Origin: Granulosicoccus antarcticus IMCC3135 | GTDB taxonomy: Bacteria; Pseudomonadota; Gammaproteobacteria; Granulosicoccales; Granulosicoccaceae | Assembly: GCF_002215215.1 (NCBI RefSeq) | Contig: NZ_CP018632.1 | Location: 2,166,501-2,230,500 of the forward strand | Reading direction: 5' to 3' | DNA: 64,000 bases | In this document: piece by piece, positions 8,841 through 19,716 of the stretch | Layout: the number at the start of each line of letters is the position of its first letter | Numbering within the stretch: position 1 is the stretch's first letter | The notes under the pieces: generated by a model | Seen by the model: only the letters and a program-made list of their open reading frames with translations | The model's database searches: none | Told to the model about the DNA's origin: nothing | Made by a program: the position numbers and the translations under genes

Positions 8841-11591
8841 ATGGATCAGAAGAAGCAACTTGAAGCCGCCGGTGTCGAGAACGCAGCGGCGGGCCATGGC
8901 AATCTGAAGCAGTCGGATCTGGATGAGCTGATTGCATCATCAGACACCGGTGCCAGAACCCCAGCGGGCCCGGTGGGCAAACTGATTCTGGCGGTAGCCC
9001 TGGCCTGGTCGTTATTTCAGCTGTGGATTGCCTCGCCACTGCCGTATACCCTGGGTATCGGCATACTCAACGATACTCAGGCAAGGGCCTTTCACCTGGC
9101 CTTTGCCTTGTTTCTCACTTATGCGGCTTATCCGGCTGCACGTACACGCTTCGAGTTGCTGATTGGTGTAACGGTCCCCACAGTCGTCGTGGCTCTCTTC
9201 ATGTACGGTGCGAAGGACGGTACCAGTATCTGGTGGATCCCCCTGGTCGGGCTGTTGCTTGTGGGGGCTATCTTGCTGGGTTCGCCCAAGAATCGTGTTC
9301 CTTCCTGGGAGTGGGCGATGGCCTTATTGGGGGCTTCCGCGGCGATGTATACCTACGTTTTCTATGAAGGTATATCTCAGCGAGTAGGCGCACCGGTCTC
9401 TCAGGATTACGTAGTCGCCGTCATCGGTATGCTGCTGTTACTGGAGGCCGCCAGGCGCTCTCTGGGTCCAGCCTTGATGCTCGTGGCTACCGCATTTCTT
9501 GTTTATACTTTTCTCGGGCCTTTGATGCCTGCGATCATCTCTCACAAGGGCAATGCGCTATCGGAGGTGGTCAATCATCAATGGATCACGACCGAGGGCG
9601 TATTTGGTATCGCATTGGGCGTATCGACCTCGTTCGTATTCTTGTTCGTCCTGTTCGGCTCGTTGCTAGACAAGGCGGGAGCAGGTAATTATTTCATCCA
9701 GGTTGCCTTCAGTCTGATGGGGCATATGCGGGGCGGGCCAGCCAAGGCAGCTGTCGTCTCCTCTGCCATGACCGGGCTCATCTCGGGCTCCTCCATTGCC
9801 AATGTGGTGACTACCGGCACGTTCACCATTCCGTTGATGCGCAAGGTGGGCTTCTCGGCAGAAAAGGCGGGTGCCATCGAGGTGGCCAGTTCTGTCAATG
9901 GGCAGATCATGCCACCGGTCATGGGCGCTGCCGCCTTCTTGATGGTCGAATATGTTGGTCTGTCGTATTTCGAGGTAGTCAAACACGCCTTTCTACCGGC
10001 GGTTATCAGCTACATCGCACTGGTTTATATCGTTCACCTGGAAGCCATGAAATCCGAGCTTCAGGCACTGCCTCGATCCTATGTGCCAGGACCCTGGCTG
10101 CAACGCCTGGCCGGAGTGAGCGTCGCTGTTATCGCAATGTGTCTACTCAGCTTTGCGGTGTACTACGGCATGGGCTGGATTCGGCCGGCGTTCGGTGACA
10201 ATGCCGGTGTTGTAGTGTTCGCTTTGCTGATACTGGTGTATCTGGGGCTGATGGTTGTCGCGTCACGCGAGCAGCCTTTGCAGCTGGATGATCCGGAATC
10301 ACCAGCAACCACGTTGCCGGTGCCCGGGCCGACCATCAGATCAGGCTTGCATTACATATTGCCCGTTGTCGTGCTGGTGTGGTCTCTGATGGTGGATAGG
10401 CTCAGCCCCGGATTATCTGCTTTCTGGGCATCGGCGTTCATGGTGTTCATTCTTGTGACACAACGTCCTGTGATGGCCTTGTTGCGCGGCGAGGCTGACT
10501 TTGCAGCAAAAATCATCGAAGGGTTTACCGATTTGCTGGAGGGGCTGGTGTCAGGAGCCCGCAACATGATCGGTATCGGTATTGCGACGGCCACGGCCGG
10601 CATCATCGTGGGTGCTGTCAGCCAGACAGGTGTCGGCTCGGCACTGGCAGATGTGGTGGAAGTGCTCTCGGGCGGTAATCTGATGGCCATTCTGATGCTG
10701 ACAGCCGTGCTTTCGTTGATTCTGGGTATGGGCTTGCCGACAACGGCCAACTACATTGTCGTGTCCGCTTTGCTGGCGCCGGTCATCGTGACGCTGGGGC
10801 AGCAGAACGGACTGATTGTCCCGCTGATTGCCGTGCATCTGTTCGTTTTCTATTTTGGCATCATGGCCGATGTGACACCGCCGGTGGGCCTGGCCTCGTT
10901 TGCGGCGGCTGCGGTATCAGGCGGTGATCCGGTCAAGACCGGTATGGTTGCCTTCTTTTATAGCCTGCGAACAGCGGCATTGCCGTTTCTGTTCATATTC
11001 AACACCGAGCTGTTACTGATCGATGTCAACTGGATTCAAGGGGTCTTTGTCTTTGTCGTTGCCACCGCGGCGATGCTGTTGTTTGCGGCAGCCACGCAAG
11101 GCTGGTTTCTGACCAGAAACCGCTGGTACGAAACCTTGCTGTTGTTACTGGTGGCGTTCAGTCTGTTTCGCCCCGGGTTCTGGATGGACAGGCTCGTGCC
11201 GCCGTTCGAACAGCTGGCACCGATAGCCATCGAGCAGGCTGCGATGAAAGTGCAGCCCGGCGATAGCATCCGTTTGAACGTAGACGGATTGGACCAATTG
11301 GGAGACCCCATCAGTTTCGTCGGTGTCTTGCCGATAGGCGCCGGAGAGAGCGGCGCGCAGCGGCTGTCAGCCTCAGGTATGCAATACATTGTGGACGGTG
11401 AGAAAGTCACCATCGACAATGTTGGCTACGACAGTGCGGCCCAGGCGGCTGGGTTTGACTGGGATCAGGTTGTGACTGCCGTGCTGGTGCCAGCTCGACA
11501 ACCCTCCAAGTACTGGATGTTCATTCCCGCTTTGCTGGTGTTGGGAGGGATTGTGTCATTGCAGCGCCGCAGGACGATCATATTGCCTTGA
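8841..11591 (+). CDS. TRAP transporter fused 4TM/12TM permease (TAXI type)
   Basis: 916 residues, the usual length for fused DctQM permeases of TAXI systems. After a soluble N-terminus come many hydrophobic helices; SGSSIANVVTTGTFTIPLM and LGMGLPTTANYIVVSALL are the two DctM signatures, with DVTPPVGLASFAAAA later. The C-terminal 120 residues contain a soluble domain (MKVQPGDSIRLNVDGLDQLG) and a final helix. It moves the ligand delivered by the TAXI binding protein across the inner membrane, probably with sodium ions. Confidence 0.94.
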   Translation: MDQKKQLEAAGVENAAAGHGNLKQSDLDELIASSDTGARTPAGPVGKLILAVALAWSLFQLWIASPLPYTLGIGILNDTQARAFHLAFALFLTYAAYPAARTRFELLIGVTVPTVVVALFMYGAKDGTSIWWIPLVGLLLVGAILLGSPKNRVPSWEWAMALLGASAAMYTYVFYEGISQRVGAPVSQDYVVAVIGMLLLLEAARRSLGPALMLVATAFLVYTFLGPLMPAIISHKGNALSEVVNHQWITTEGVFGIALGVSTSFVFLFVLFGSLLDKAGAGNYFIQVAFSLMGHMRGGPAKAAVVSSAMTGLISGSSIANVVTTGTFTIPLMRKVGFSAEKAGAIEVASSVNGQIMPPVMGAAAFLMVEYVGLSYFEVVKHAFLPAVISYIALVYIVHLEAMKSELQALPRSYVPGPWLQRLAGVSVAVIAMCLLSFAVYYGMGWIRPAFGDNAGVVVFALLILVYLGLMVVASREQPLQLDDPESPATTLPVPGPTIRSGLHYILPVVVLVWSLMVDRLSPGLSAFWASAFMVFILVTQRPVMALLRGEADFAAKIIEGFTDLLEGLVSGARNMIGIGIATATAGIIVGAVSQTGVGSALADVVEVLSGGNLMAILMLTAVLSLILGMGLPTTANYIVVSALLAPVIVTLGQQNGLIVPLIAVHLFVFYFGIMADVTPPVGLASFAAAAVSGGDPVKTGMVAFFYSLRTAALPFLFIFNTELLLIDVNWIQGVFVFVVATAAMLLFAAATQGWFLTRNRWYETLLLLLVAFSLFRPGFWMDRLVPPFEQLAPIAIEQAAMKVQPGDSIRLNVDGLDQLGDPISFVGVLPIGAGESGAQRLSASGMQYIVDGEKVTIDNVGYDSAAQAAGFDWDQVVTAVLVPARQPSKYWMFIPALLVLGGIVSLQRRRTIILP

Positions 11592-11613
11592 ACAGATTGT
11601 TGAATGATGAGGA

Positions 11614-11632
11614 TGTCACTATTTCAGTGACA
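11614..11632. terminator. Hairpin between convergent genes
   Basis: A perfect 7-bp stem TGTCACT/AGTGACA with a 5-base loop lies between two convergent gene ends. Neither side has a clear T-tract, so terminator function is uncertain. Confidence 0.35.
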
Positions 11633-11662
11633 ACCCCATTCATTGCAAATGCGTCTGATGCC

Positions 11663-13117
11663 TTACCAAAGGGGCGGCACGCCAGGGAACATGCCAATGC
11701 CCGCCATGATGACGCACAAGACCAATAGCATGATGCCCGGGACTATCCAGCGCCCGGTGTGCCCCAGGTCCTTGCCTCGCTCCTTGCAGCCGATCAGCCC
11801 CAGATTGTCCAGCAGCATGGTTAGTGACCAGCCGAACACCGGGTTCACCAGGGCAGAGGAGAAAATCACGATGGCTGCCGACTGGGTGGTTTTGCCCTCT
11901 CTGGTCATCTGCATGCCTGCCTCCAGCAAAGGTACGTAGACGCCAACCAGTAGTGCTACGCTGAGCACGGGTTGCCATACAGCCAGATCCATTGGGTAGC
12001 CCAGTAATGCAGCCACGATACACAACAAACCTGTGAGCACGGCGCCAGCAGGTATAGGACGCCGTGCGATCGCCGCTGGCACGATGTAGGTGCCCCAGGA
12101 GGAGGCAATATTGCCACCACCCAGCAGACTGCCGGTGATTTGACGAGCCGAGGCGGAGATCATGGTGTCATCGATATCCATCATTACCTTCTCGGTGCGT
12201 GGCGGGTAGTTCAGCTGCTGAAACGCACGATGCCCGACGAAGTCAGGCGACCACATGGCGACAGCGAGCACCGCAAACGGCGCGACGGCGACAAAATGAT
12301 GGAATTCGGGCAACCCCAGTTGCCAACCAGTTTCAGCACCCCACCAGTACATGGGATTCATTTGAGGAATACCGGGTGCAGTGGTAAATTCAAAAGGCGC
12401 GCCCATGGCAAACGAGAGTACTGCAGCCAATGTAGCGCCCAGTGGTATTGCTATCCAGCGCATCTGAATGTGCTCAAGATAGGCGTACATGATTATGGTA
12501 GCCATGATCACTACAAACGCCAGATACCCCATATCAAAGCTTTCAGCCCAGCCAAACAAGCTTTTTATCTGGCTGGAAATGCCGATAAAACCCAGGTACA
12601 GCAGTAGCCCGCCGGCAACCCCGTTACTGGTCAAACGGGCTAACAGGCTACCTCCCTTGAAGATACCCAGCAAAAATCCCAACAGACCAATCATCAAGCC
12701 CAGAGCCATCGGATGGCCACCGGCTGCCACAATCAGCGGCACAAGCGGGATCAGTGGCCCGTGGGTGCCGGCCAGGTTACTTTTCGGGTTGAAGAAGCCG
12801 GATACCAGTATTACAAACAGAACGGCGGCGATCAGCATCTCATAGCGTACGTTTTCTATGACAAATGCATCGGAGAGGCCCAGCTGGCCAGCAAAGGCAC
12901 CAACGATAGCCGCGACCATGACGATTTTGCCGATAGTCGCTGCCATAGCCGGTACAAAATCTTCGAATTCGAAGCGATAGTCCCTGATCGGTAGATTGGG
13001 TTTCCAGCGTCGGGGCGACATGCTCTGGAGTTCATGATCCAGATATTCTGTTCGGGTAGCGAACTCCGAACGTGGTTTGCGATTTAATTGATAGTCTGAC
13101 TTTTGTTGACCGCTCAT
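11663..13117 (-). CDS. DUF3360-type multi-spanning transporter
   Basis: 484 residues. The N-terminus KPRSEFATRTEYLDHELQ with WKPNLPIRDYRFEFED before the first helix is how I recall DUF3360 proteins beginning. About ten to twelve hydrophobic helices follow, with AGTHGPLIPLVPLIVAAGGH resembling the half-helix motif of the SulP/UraA fold. It is an inner-membrane transporter of unknown substrate. The ATG at 13117 is followed immediately by the conserved start. Upstream sequence holds no gene, so it is probably transcribed alone. Confidence 0.82.
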   Translation of the reverse strand: MSGQQKSDYQLNRKPRSEFATRTEYLDHELQSMSPRRWKPNLPIRDYRFEFEDFVPAMAATIGKIVMVAAIVGAFAGQLGLSDAFVIENVRYEMLIAAVLFVILVSGFFNPKSNLAGTHGPLIPLVPLIVAAGGHPMALGLMIGLLGFLLGIFKGGSLLARLTSNGVAGGLLLYLGFIGISSQIKSLFGWAESFDMGYLAFVVIMATIIMYAYLEHIQMRWIAIPLGATLAAVLSFAMGAPFEFTTAPGIPQMNPMYWWGAETGWQLGLPEFHHFVAVAPFAVLAVAMWSPDFVGHRAFQQLNYPPRTEKVMMDIDDTMISASARQITGSLLGGGNIASSWGTYIVPAAIARRPIPAGAVLTGLLCIVAALLGYPMDLAVWQPVLSVALLVGVYVPLLEAGMQMTREGKTTQSAAIVIFSSALVNPVFGWSLTMLLDNLGLIGCKERGKDLGHTGRWIVPGIMLLVLCVIMAGIGMFPGVPPLW

Positions 13118-13273
13118 TAGGTGTTCCCTACCTGATACTTCACCCTTGGAATGAATAGATGGCTGTCGGTGTTATAGAAAAATCATTGCAGCACAAAATT
13201 CTCAATAAACCGGAACCAGTTGGCAAAAAAACAATACCATAGGAAAGGGGGGATCTTTATTGATAATTTTGAC

Positions 13274-13473
13274 TATGCAGCTGCAATCAATGAACGGGTC
13301 GTGTACTCAACAACATTCGATGACAGGCCGGCGACATTGATTCGGCTGCTATCGGTGCCGTAGATGGCGAATTACGCAGCGTAAAGGCTCCATCTGTTGC
13401 GGTGTGAAAGACAGCATCGCGTAGTTTGCACGGGCGATATCCCGTTCGATAGCGGAGTTGAACAATCATGGTG
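13274..13473 (-). pseudogene. Relic copy of the aminotransferase at 20578-21759
   Basis: Sequence from 13274 is nearly identical to the 3' end of the aminotransferase gene (compare 20578 onward), then has single-base indels and jumps at about 13422 to the segment found at 20911, and at about 13471 to the gene start at 21757. About 980 bases have been lost. No reading frame survives. It and the next relic are in the same order and orientation as the intact locus. Confidence 0.85.
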
Positions 13474-13818
13474 AATTCCTGTGATTATTGAATAGTATGA
13501 CGCCAGCGCAAATCGTAACGACGGCAAGAACCGTCAGAAGGGTCAGGCTTTTATTGAGAACAGGCACGGCCAGAAGAACGGTCAGTGCCGGGGCTGCTGA
13601 TCCCAAGGTTGCGCAGCGACCAGAGCCTGGTTGCCCAATTGCTACAAAGCCAAACGCTACCCCCCGAATCAGAACAAAGGGCAGGTCCTGGGCGGCGGTG
13701 TAGCTACCCCAGTTGCTCGTAACAACACCCGTCAGGAGAAGGACTGTTGATTAATCATGAGAGGCCAGTAAAAATTATCGAAACGACCCCCGCGATAAAT
13801 TCTCCGACATGCGCTGCA
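13474..13818 (-). pseudogene. Relic copy of the EamA transporter gene at 21756-22685
   Basis: This continues the duplication. The stretch GAATAGTATGACGCCAGCGC matches 21780 onward with few changes; further blocks match about 21975-22062 and 22287-22354, separated by deletions. It corresponds to scattered parts of the C-terminal half and middle of the exporter and cannot be translated. Similarity ends near CCGACATGCGCTGC at 13818; 13819-14113 holds no gene that I can see. Confidence 0.82.
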
Positions 13819-14113
13819 TATGTGCTTGTTGCTTTCAATACTACAAGCGCGATCAAACGAGTGGTCAATAGTCATTCCTGAATGTGAAAACTGAGCACTG
13901 TTTTACCGTATACCAGGTGTCGGCTTATTCGCGTTGAGAGTTTCTATACTTCTATTTTCTTTCAAAGCATGAAAAGCAGACCACGCTCACAAAGCCATGT
14001 TGAAGCTTGTGCTAGGACCTTTCCAAAGTCTCATGACCAGATGGACAGCTTAACTATAGAGCCTTCCTGGCTCCCGTAGTATGAGCAACCTCAAGCTAAC
14101 CTGGAGGCCCCTC

Positions 14114-15493
<1,380 letters not shown>

Positions 15494-15777
15494 ACTGAGA
15501 CATCGACAGCGGCAGGGGGCGAACGGGCAAACAGGTTTGACAGGCTTGCCAGTAATTGGCACCGTTTTGCTCAGAAATAGCCTATATACCCAGCCTGCCT
15601 CTGTTATTTCGCTGCTAGCGACGTTGTGGTATCCCGCATGTGACTTTTAAGTGAAGCAGCCTTCCGTACGATAGACAGTGCCGAGATCGTGTCACGCCGG
15701 TAGGTGGTGACAATATCAACAAATTCGCCGCTGATGGTTTGTGGAACTTGTTGGTACTCAATTGCGCTAGAGGGTTA

Positions 15778-16359
15778 TCAACGCCGTTGTTGCAATTCAG
15801 CTTCAGTAGGTAGTTGCACAGAGCGCAGGCGTAGCCAGCGTTGTGATTGACAGAACGGACCCCAGCATCCCTTCAACCGCAATTGGTTTGCGTTCAACTG
15901 CCGAACTGATGCCCGATATTGACGGCCATCCTCAGGGTTGTAGATGCGTCCTTTCCACACGTCGCCGTCTTTGCGAAAATTACTGAACAACGATAGGCCC
16001 AGCAATGACTTGCGACGTTGCTGCTCGTCTGGGTTCTTCTCGTCAAGCAGTTTTCGCCCGAGTACATCAATATTCCACAACCAGGCGATCTCCGCGCACA
16101 GACCCTCTTCGCACTGAGTCAGTTTTACTATCGAGTTATAATTGGGCGTGATCCACAAACCCTCGACCGGCAGAGACTCGGATCGGGCATCAGTGAGTGC
16201 CGCCAACAGAAGAACCAATGCGCAGCAACCTTGCAAAAACCGGTTATGTAACGCGGTAGCCTGTCGGTGGCGACTGCTGTGATCATGCGCAATCAGTGGC
16301 CTGCGTACTACCACCTGCGGGTGACGATAAAGTTGACATTCAGGCTGCATCGGATCCAT
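15778..16359 (-). CDS. DUF2147-like secreted protein
   Basis: 193 residues from ATG 16359. A hydrophobic stretch GCCALVLLLAALTDARS looks like a signal peptide, preceded by an unusually long basic N-terminus, so the true start may be further in (non-ATG). The mature part matches DUF2147: VEGLWITPNYNSIVKLTQCE, then VWKGRIYNPEDGRQYRASV and LRLKGCWGPFCQSQRW. Function is unknown; family members are small periplasmic or outer-membrane associated proteins. It stands alone. Confidence 0.75.
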   Translation of the reverse strand: MDPMQPECQLYRHPQVVVRRPLIAHDHSSRHRQATALHNRFLQGCCALVLLLAALTDARSESLPVEGLWITPNYNSIVKLTQCEEGLCAEIAWLWNIDVLGRKLLDEKNPDEQQRRKSLLGLSLFSNFRKDGDVWKGRIYNPEDGRQYRASVRQLNANQLRLKGCWGPFCQSQRWLRLRSVQLPTEAELQQRR

Positions 16360-16608
16360 GAAGTTGTTAGCTAGTCGGCTGAGTGTTTGATATTAGTTCA
16401 AGTTTTGTCGACATGTGGCTGTGACTCAAGTGAGTAGTTCGGCCGGTATCTGGATTCAATGCTGATAGATAAGATGGGAAGCCAGTCCTAGCGCGATACT
16501 TGGCCAAGGCTATATTCAAGGTTAGCTGGTAACACGACACGTTTGAATACCGAAGGTGGTCATGAGGTATTGAACACGATTGTTTCATTCATACAGGCAG
16601 CAAGCGAT

Positions 16609-16634
16609 ATGCCAGGGCAGGACAGCCCTGGCAT
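16609..16634. terminator. Hairpin downstream of rtcB
   Basis: ATGCCAGGGC/GCCCTGGCAT forms a perfect 10-bp stem with a 6-base loop, 45 bases past the rtcB stop. A TTTT follows on the + side only, so for rtcB it is a hairpin without a proper U-tract. The rest of 16360-16678 holds no convincing gene. Confidence 0.5.
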
Positions 16635-16678
16635 TTTGCAGAATTCAGTGAGAGCGGCATAATGGGAGATCAGTGTGA

Positions 16679-17875
16679 TCAACCCTTGACACACACAACC
16701 TGCTTCAGTGTGTGAACGATATCAATCAGATCTGACTGGTTAGCCATCACTTGGTCAATATCCTTGTAAGCACCGGGAATCTCGTCTACCACGGCGGCAT
16801 CCTTGCGGCATTCCACCCCCTTGGTTTGTTCCCTCAGATCGTCGGTGTTGAATGTTCTTTTCGCTACCGTTCGACTCATGGTGCGTCCTGCGCCGTGAGA
16901 ACAGGAGTGGAATGAATCTGCGTTTCCTTTGCCTTTGACGATGAAAGACTTGGCACCCATGCTGCCGGGAATGATACCCAGCTCACCATCACGAGCGCTG
17001 ATTGCACCCTTTCTGGTCAGGTAAACGTGCTCCCCGAAGTGTTGCTCAATCGAGACATAATTATGATGACAGTTGATGGCTTCCTTCGTGATCACGAAGT
17101 AGGGTAGTACCCCCTTCAATGCGTCCAGCGTCAGGCGCATCATCTCGCGCCGGTTTGCCATAGCGTAGTCCTGCCCCCACTGCACGGCATGCACATAATC
17201 GTCGAAGTATTCAGTCCCTTCAGTGAAATACGCGAGATCCTTGTCCGGCAGATTCTGCTGCAAACGCCGCATGTCCTGCTTTGCCAGATTGATGAAGTAA
17301 CGCCCGATGACATTGCCGATTCCGCGACTTCCCGAGTGCAGCATGACCCAGACATCATCATTTTCATCCAGACAGAGTTCGATGAAGTGATTGCCGCCCC
17401 CCAGAGTCCCTATTTGTTGGGACCAGGTTCTGCCGATGTTCTTGATCATCTTGCCGACAGTCGGATGTAGTTGCAGTATTTTCTCAAGACCGGCATCCAG
17501 TGGCGTCAGGGTCGATCGACGTGCCTTGACCGACTTGTGCATGTTGAAGCCGACCGGCACTGCCTCCTCTATGGCTTCGCGGGTCTTCTTGAGACTATCG
17601 GGCAGTTCGGTGCCGCTTAGCGACAATCTTACTGCATTCATTCCACAGCCAATATCGACACCGACTGCTGCCGGTACGATCGCACCACGGGTAGGAATAA
17701 CCGAACCGACAGTAGCGCCGATGCCCCGGTGTACGTCCGGCATGGCCGCAATGTGGCTGTGGATGAAAGGCAGCCTGGCAATGTTCGCCAGCTGTTCACA
17801 GGCACCGGAATCAATATCGTCGGTGTAGATCTTGACCGGAACCCGGCCTTTGTTGATGGTGCGCATGATAGGCAT
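16679..17875 (-). CDS. rtcB: RtcB-type RNA-splicing ligase
   Basis: 398 residues, full length for RtcB. It joins RNA 2',3'-cyclic phosphate or 3'-phosphate ends to 5'-hydroxyl ends using GTP and manganese. Metal-site motifs are VDIGCGM (Cys77), GGGNHF (His163) and HSGSRG (His180); CSHGAGRTMSR carries the histidine expected to be guanylylated, and KDAAVVDEIPGAYKDID is the conserved C-terminal block. AAGGAGAA precedes the ATG. The slipin gene lies 141 bases upstream on the same strand, a pairing seen in bacterial RNA-repair operons. No rtcA or rtcR is present in the window. Confidence 0.96.
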   Translation of the reverse strand: MPIMRTINKGRVPVKIYTDDIDSGACEQLANIARLPFIHSHIAAMPDVHRGIGATVGSVIPTRGAIVPAAVGVDIGCGMNAVRLSLSGTELPDSLKKTREAIEEAVPVGFNMHKSVKARRSTLTPLDAGLEKILQLHPTVGKMIKNIGRTWSQQIGTLGGGNHFIELCLDENDDVWVMLHSGSRGIGNVIGRYFINLAKQDMRRLQQNLPDKDLAYFTEGTEYFDDYVHAVQWGQDYAMANRREMMRLTLDALKGVLPYFVITKEAINCHHNYVSIEQHFGEHVYLTRKGAISARDGELGIIPGSMGAKSFIVKGKGNADSFHSCSHGAGRTMSRTVAKRTFNTDDLREQTKGVECRKDAAVVDEIPGAYKDIDQVMANQSDLIDIVHTLKQVVCVKG

Positions 17876-17975
17876 GGCAGTTCTCCTTGTGAATGATTAT
17901 GAGGGTAATGGATCTCCGTTGCTGACCAAAATGTGTTTGCCCGGTACGGGCGTGTGGTGAAACAGCGTCAGAAAA

Positions 17976-18002
17976 GAGGAGGGTGGATTCGCACCACCCT
18001 CC
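17976..18002 (-). terminator. Intrinsic terminator/attenuator between slipin and rtcB
   Basis: On the minus strand GGAGGGTGG pairs perfectly with CCACCCTCC around a 7-base loop and is followed by TCTTTTCTG. It lies 14 bases after the slipin stop, so rtcB depends on read-through or its own promoter in 17876-17970. Confidence 0.7.
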
Positions 18003-18016
18003 CGTACAACACGAAC

Positions 18017-19159
18017 TTACTGTTTCAGACGAACCAGTCCGTTCATCAAACTATCGAGACCACCGTATACGGACAGGCTGCCGACGTTCTCGGTTACCCG
18101 TTCGAGAGTCTCGAGTTCTTTCAGCCGCAGTGCCACGCTGTTGCTTTCCATGACCTTGGCCGTGTTGAGCAATGAACGTGTTGCGTTGGTTTCTTCACGG
18201 CGACGGATCACGTTGGCTTGTGCAACTTTTTCCGCTTCCACCACCTTGCCGAGCAGATCCTTCATGTCACCTGGCAAGATTATGTCTTTGACGCCGACAC
18301 TCTGTACATCGATGCCATAAGCCGCGAAACGCTGTACAACGAATTCGGCCACCTCACGATCGATGACAGTCTTGTCTTCCAGCAACGCGTCGAGTACACG
18401 AGTACCCACTGCCGCTCGCAGACCGAATTGGAGCTCTTTGTACAACTGATCCAGTGGATCTTTCAGAGTTTGTGCAGCCTTGGCTGCATCGATGACCTGA
18501 AAAATCGCAGTCACATTGATTCGCAACGCTACTTTGTCGCGGGTCAGGATTTCTTGCCCCTGCACCTCCAATGTTCGCACGCGAAGATCAACAGGTTCAA
18601 CCTTGAAGTCCTGGTCAAAACGCCAGAATGCATGGACACCAGCTGGCAGACTCTTTACGAATATGCCATCGATGTACAACAATCCGATGTGGCCTGCATC
18701 GATTCGGGTGGTTACAACTGCTCGGGAAAGAATGGCACTCGTTTGTGCATCACCGCGCTCGATCAGTTGCTGATTGGCTCGCTTGTCGATAGCTGGGCCC
18801 TGGGTAAGGTCGAAGCGTTCGATAAACGTGCTGACGACACCTTTCCAGTAAAGAGCACGCTGGTCAGGTCCAAGTACGGCAGTCAACCGCTTGTTGTGGT
18901 AAACCACCGCTACTTCGTCAGTACCGGTCTGAACCACTTCAAACAGTCGTTCCACTTCATCACGCTCTGCTTCGTACAAGTAATCGACGAGACGGTGCGT
19001 GAAGGCTGGTTGCGAGAGGTCGAACCGCTCTACCGCATAGCGGTTTTGCAAGCCGAAGAATCGGTAGGTCGCCGGTGCAAGAAAGGATTGAAAGTCTCCG
19101 TCCTTGAACAGGAGGCCGCGTTCGTGCTTTCGCACAATGAACTTCTGATAGAAAGACAT
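18017..19159 (-). CDS. Slipin (SPFH/band 7, stomatin-like) protein
   Basis: 380 residues. A basic N-terminal region (FIVRKHERGLLFKDGDF) with an extra N-terminal module precedes the SPFH core: HIGLLYIDGIFVKSLPAGVH, then LTRDKVALRINVTAIFQV and YGIDVQSVGVKDIILPGDM, and ends in a helical AEKVAQANVIRRREETNAT segment. SPFH proteins assemble into membrane-associated scaffolds. The frame is open upstream to a GTG at 19468, but the ATG at 19159 has GGAG at proper spacing and starts the conserved region. Upstream on the same strand are tRNA-like elements, downstream rtcB. Confidence 0.9.
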   Translation of the reverse strand: MSFYQKFIVRKHERGLLFKDGDFQSFLAPATYRFFGLQNRYAVERFDLSQPAFTHRLVDYLYEAERDEVERLFEVVQTGTDEVAVVYHNKRLTAVLGPDQRALYWKGVVSTFIERFDLTQGPAIDKRANQQLIERGDAQTSAILSRAVVTTRIDAGHIGLLYIDGIFVKSLPAGVHAFWRFDQDFKVEPVDLRVRTLEVQGQEILTRDKVALRINVTAIFQVIDAAKAAQTLKDPLDQLYKELQFGLRAAVGTRVLDALLEDKTVIDREVAEFVVQRFAAYGIDVQSVGVKDIILPGDMKDLLGKVVEAEKVAQANVIRRREETNATRSLLNTAKVMESNSVALRLKELETLERVTENVGSLSVYGGLDSLMNGLVRLKQ

Positions 19160-19570
19160 ATTGCGTTCTCCGTGTTGAATTGACTCTGTTGCCAGATAGT
19201 TTCCGTCGCTTGACGGGCCTGACCATCGGCTGTTTGGCTGATGGGTGTTCTGTTTTGCTGTTCCGAAGTAACCTGGCCGCGAAACGAGGCCTTGTTCTTT
19301 CGATGTAGCAATTTTCTGAATGAAGCCCCGTTGCCACAGAACAGTGACGGAGTGCCGGTCAACGTCATGTCGGGTGAAGCAAGTCTTGCCGCGCTGTGTT
19401 CCGGTCGACAACCGCCTGAGTAGTTGAACGCTGGAAACTAGCGGTGCCGTAGTTGCAACATCGGACACATCGCATGATCCGGTAGTCGGCCGCTATTCTG
19501 CTGCAGTCACCAAACAGTGCACACGGTGGTGCGTTGATGGCGCTGCTGGCAACGGGAGCAGGTTGAAGTG
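19160..19570 (-). other. Leader region upstream of slipin, no gene recognised
   Basis: About 410 bases between the tRNA-like elements and the slipin ATG. Open frames exist but show no family features. It is probably transcribed leader of the repair operon. Confidence 0.4.
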
Positions 19571-19574
19571 AAAT

Positions 19575-19640
19575 CCTCACCCGGGGAGTGGAGTCGAACC
19601 ACGGGCCGAAAGGCCATACCAAAGAGGTCGTAACAGGACC
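19575..19640 (-). ncRNA. Degenerate tRNA-like element 2
   Basis: On the minus strand a T-arm-like GTGG-TTCGACT-CCAC follows a hairpin GGCC-TTTC-GGCC in the anticodon-arm place and GGTC-CTGTTAC-GACC in the D-arm place. No paired acceptor stem or CCA is present. It may be a tRNA relic or a structural mimic in the repair-operon leader. Confidence 0.4.
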
Positions 19641-19642
19641 CT

Positions 19643-19716
19643 GTGTGGAAGCCGGATTCGAACCGGCGCCAGCCAGATTAGATATCTGGTGCTCTACCCA
19701 ACTGAGCTATTCCTTG
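19643..19716 (-). ncRNA. tRNA-like element 1 with broken acceptor stem
   Basis: A clear cloverleaf on the minus strand: D-arm GCTC-AGTTGGGTA-GAGC, anticodon arm CCAGA-TATCTAA-TCTGG, variable loop CTGGC, T-arm GCCGG-TTCGAAT-CCGGC. The nominal anticodon is TCT (Arg), but position 33, nearly always U, is A. The acceptor strands CAAGGAA and TTCCACA pair at only four of seven positions and no CCA is encoded. A working elongator tRNA is therefore doubtful; a pseudo-tRNA or tRNA-mimicking RNA fits better. It sits upstream of slipin and rtcB on the same strand. Confidence 0.65.

Noticed and set aside
19643-19716. Functional tRNA-Arg(TCT)
   Set aside because: Three terminal acceptor pairs mismatch, position 33 is A and no CCA is encoded, so a normal tRNA gene is not claimed.
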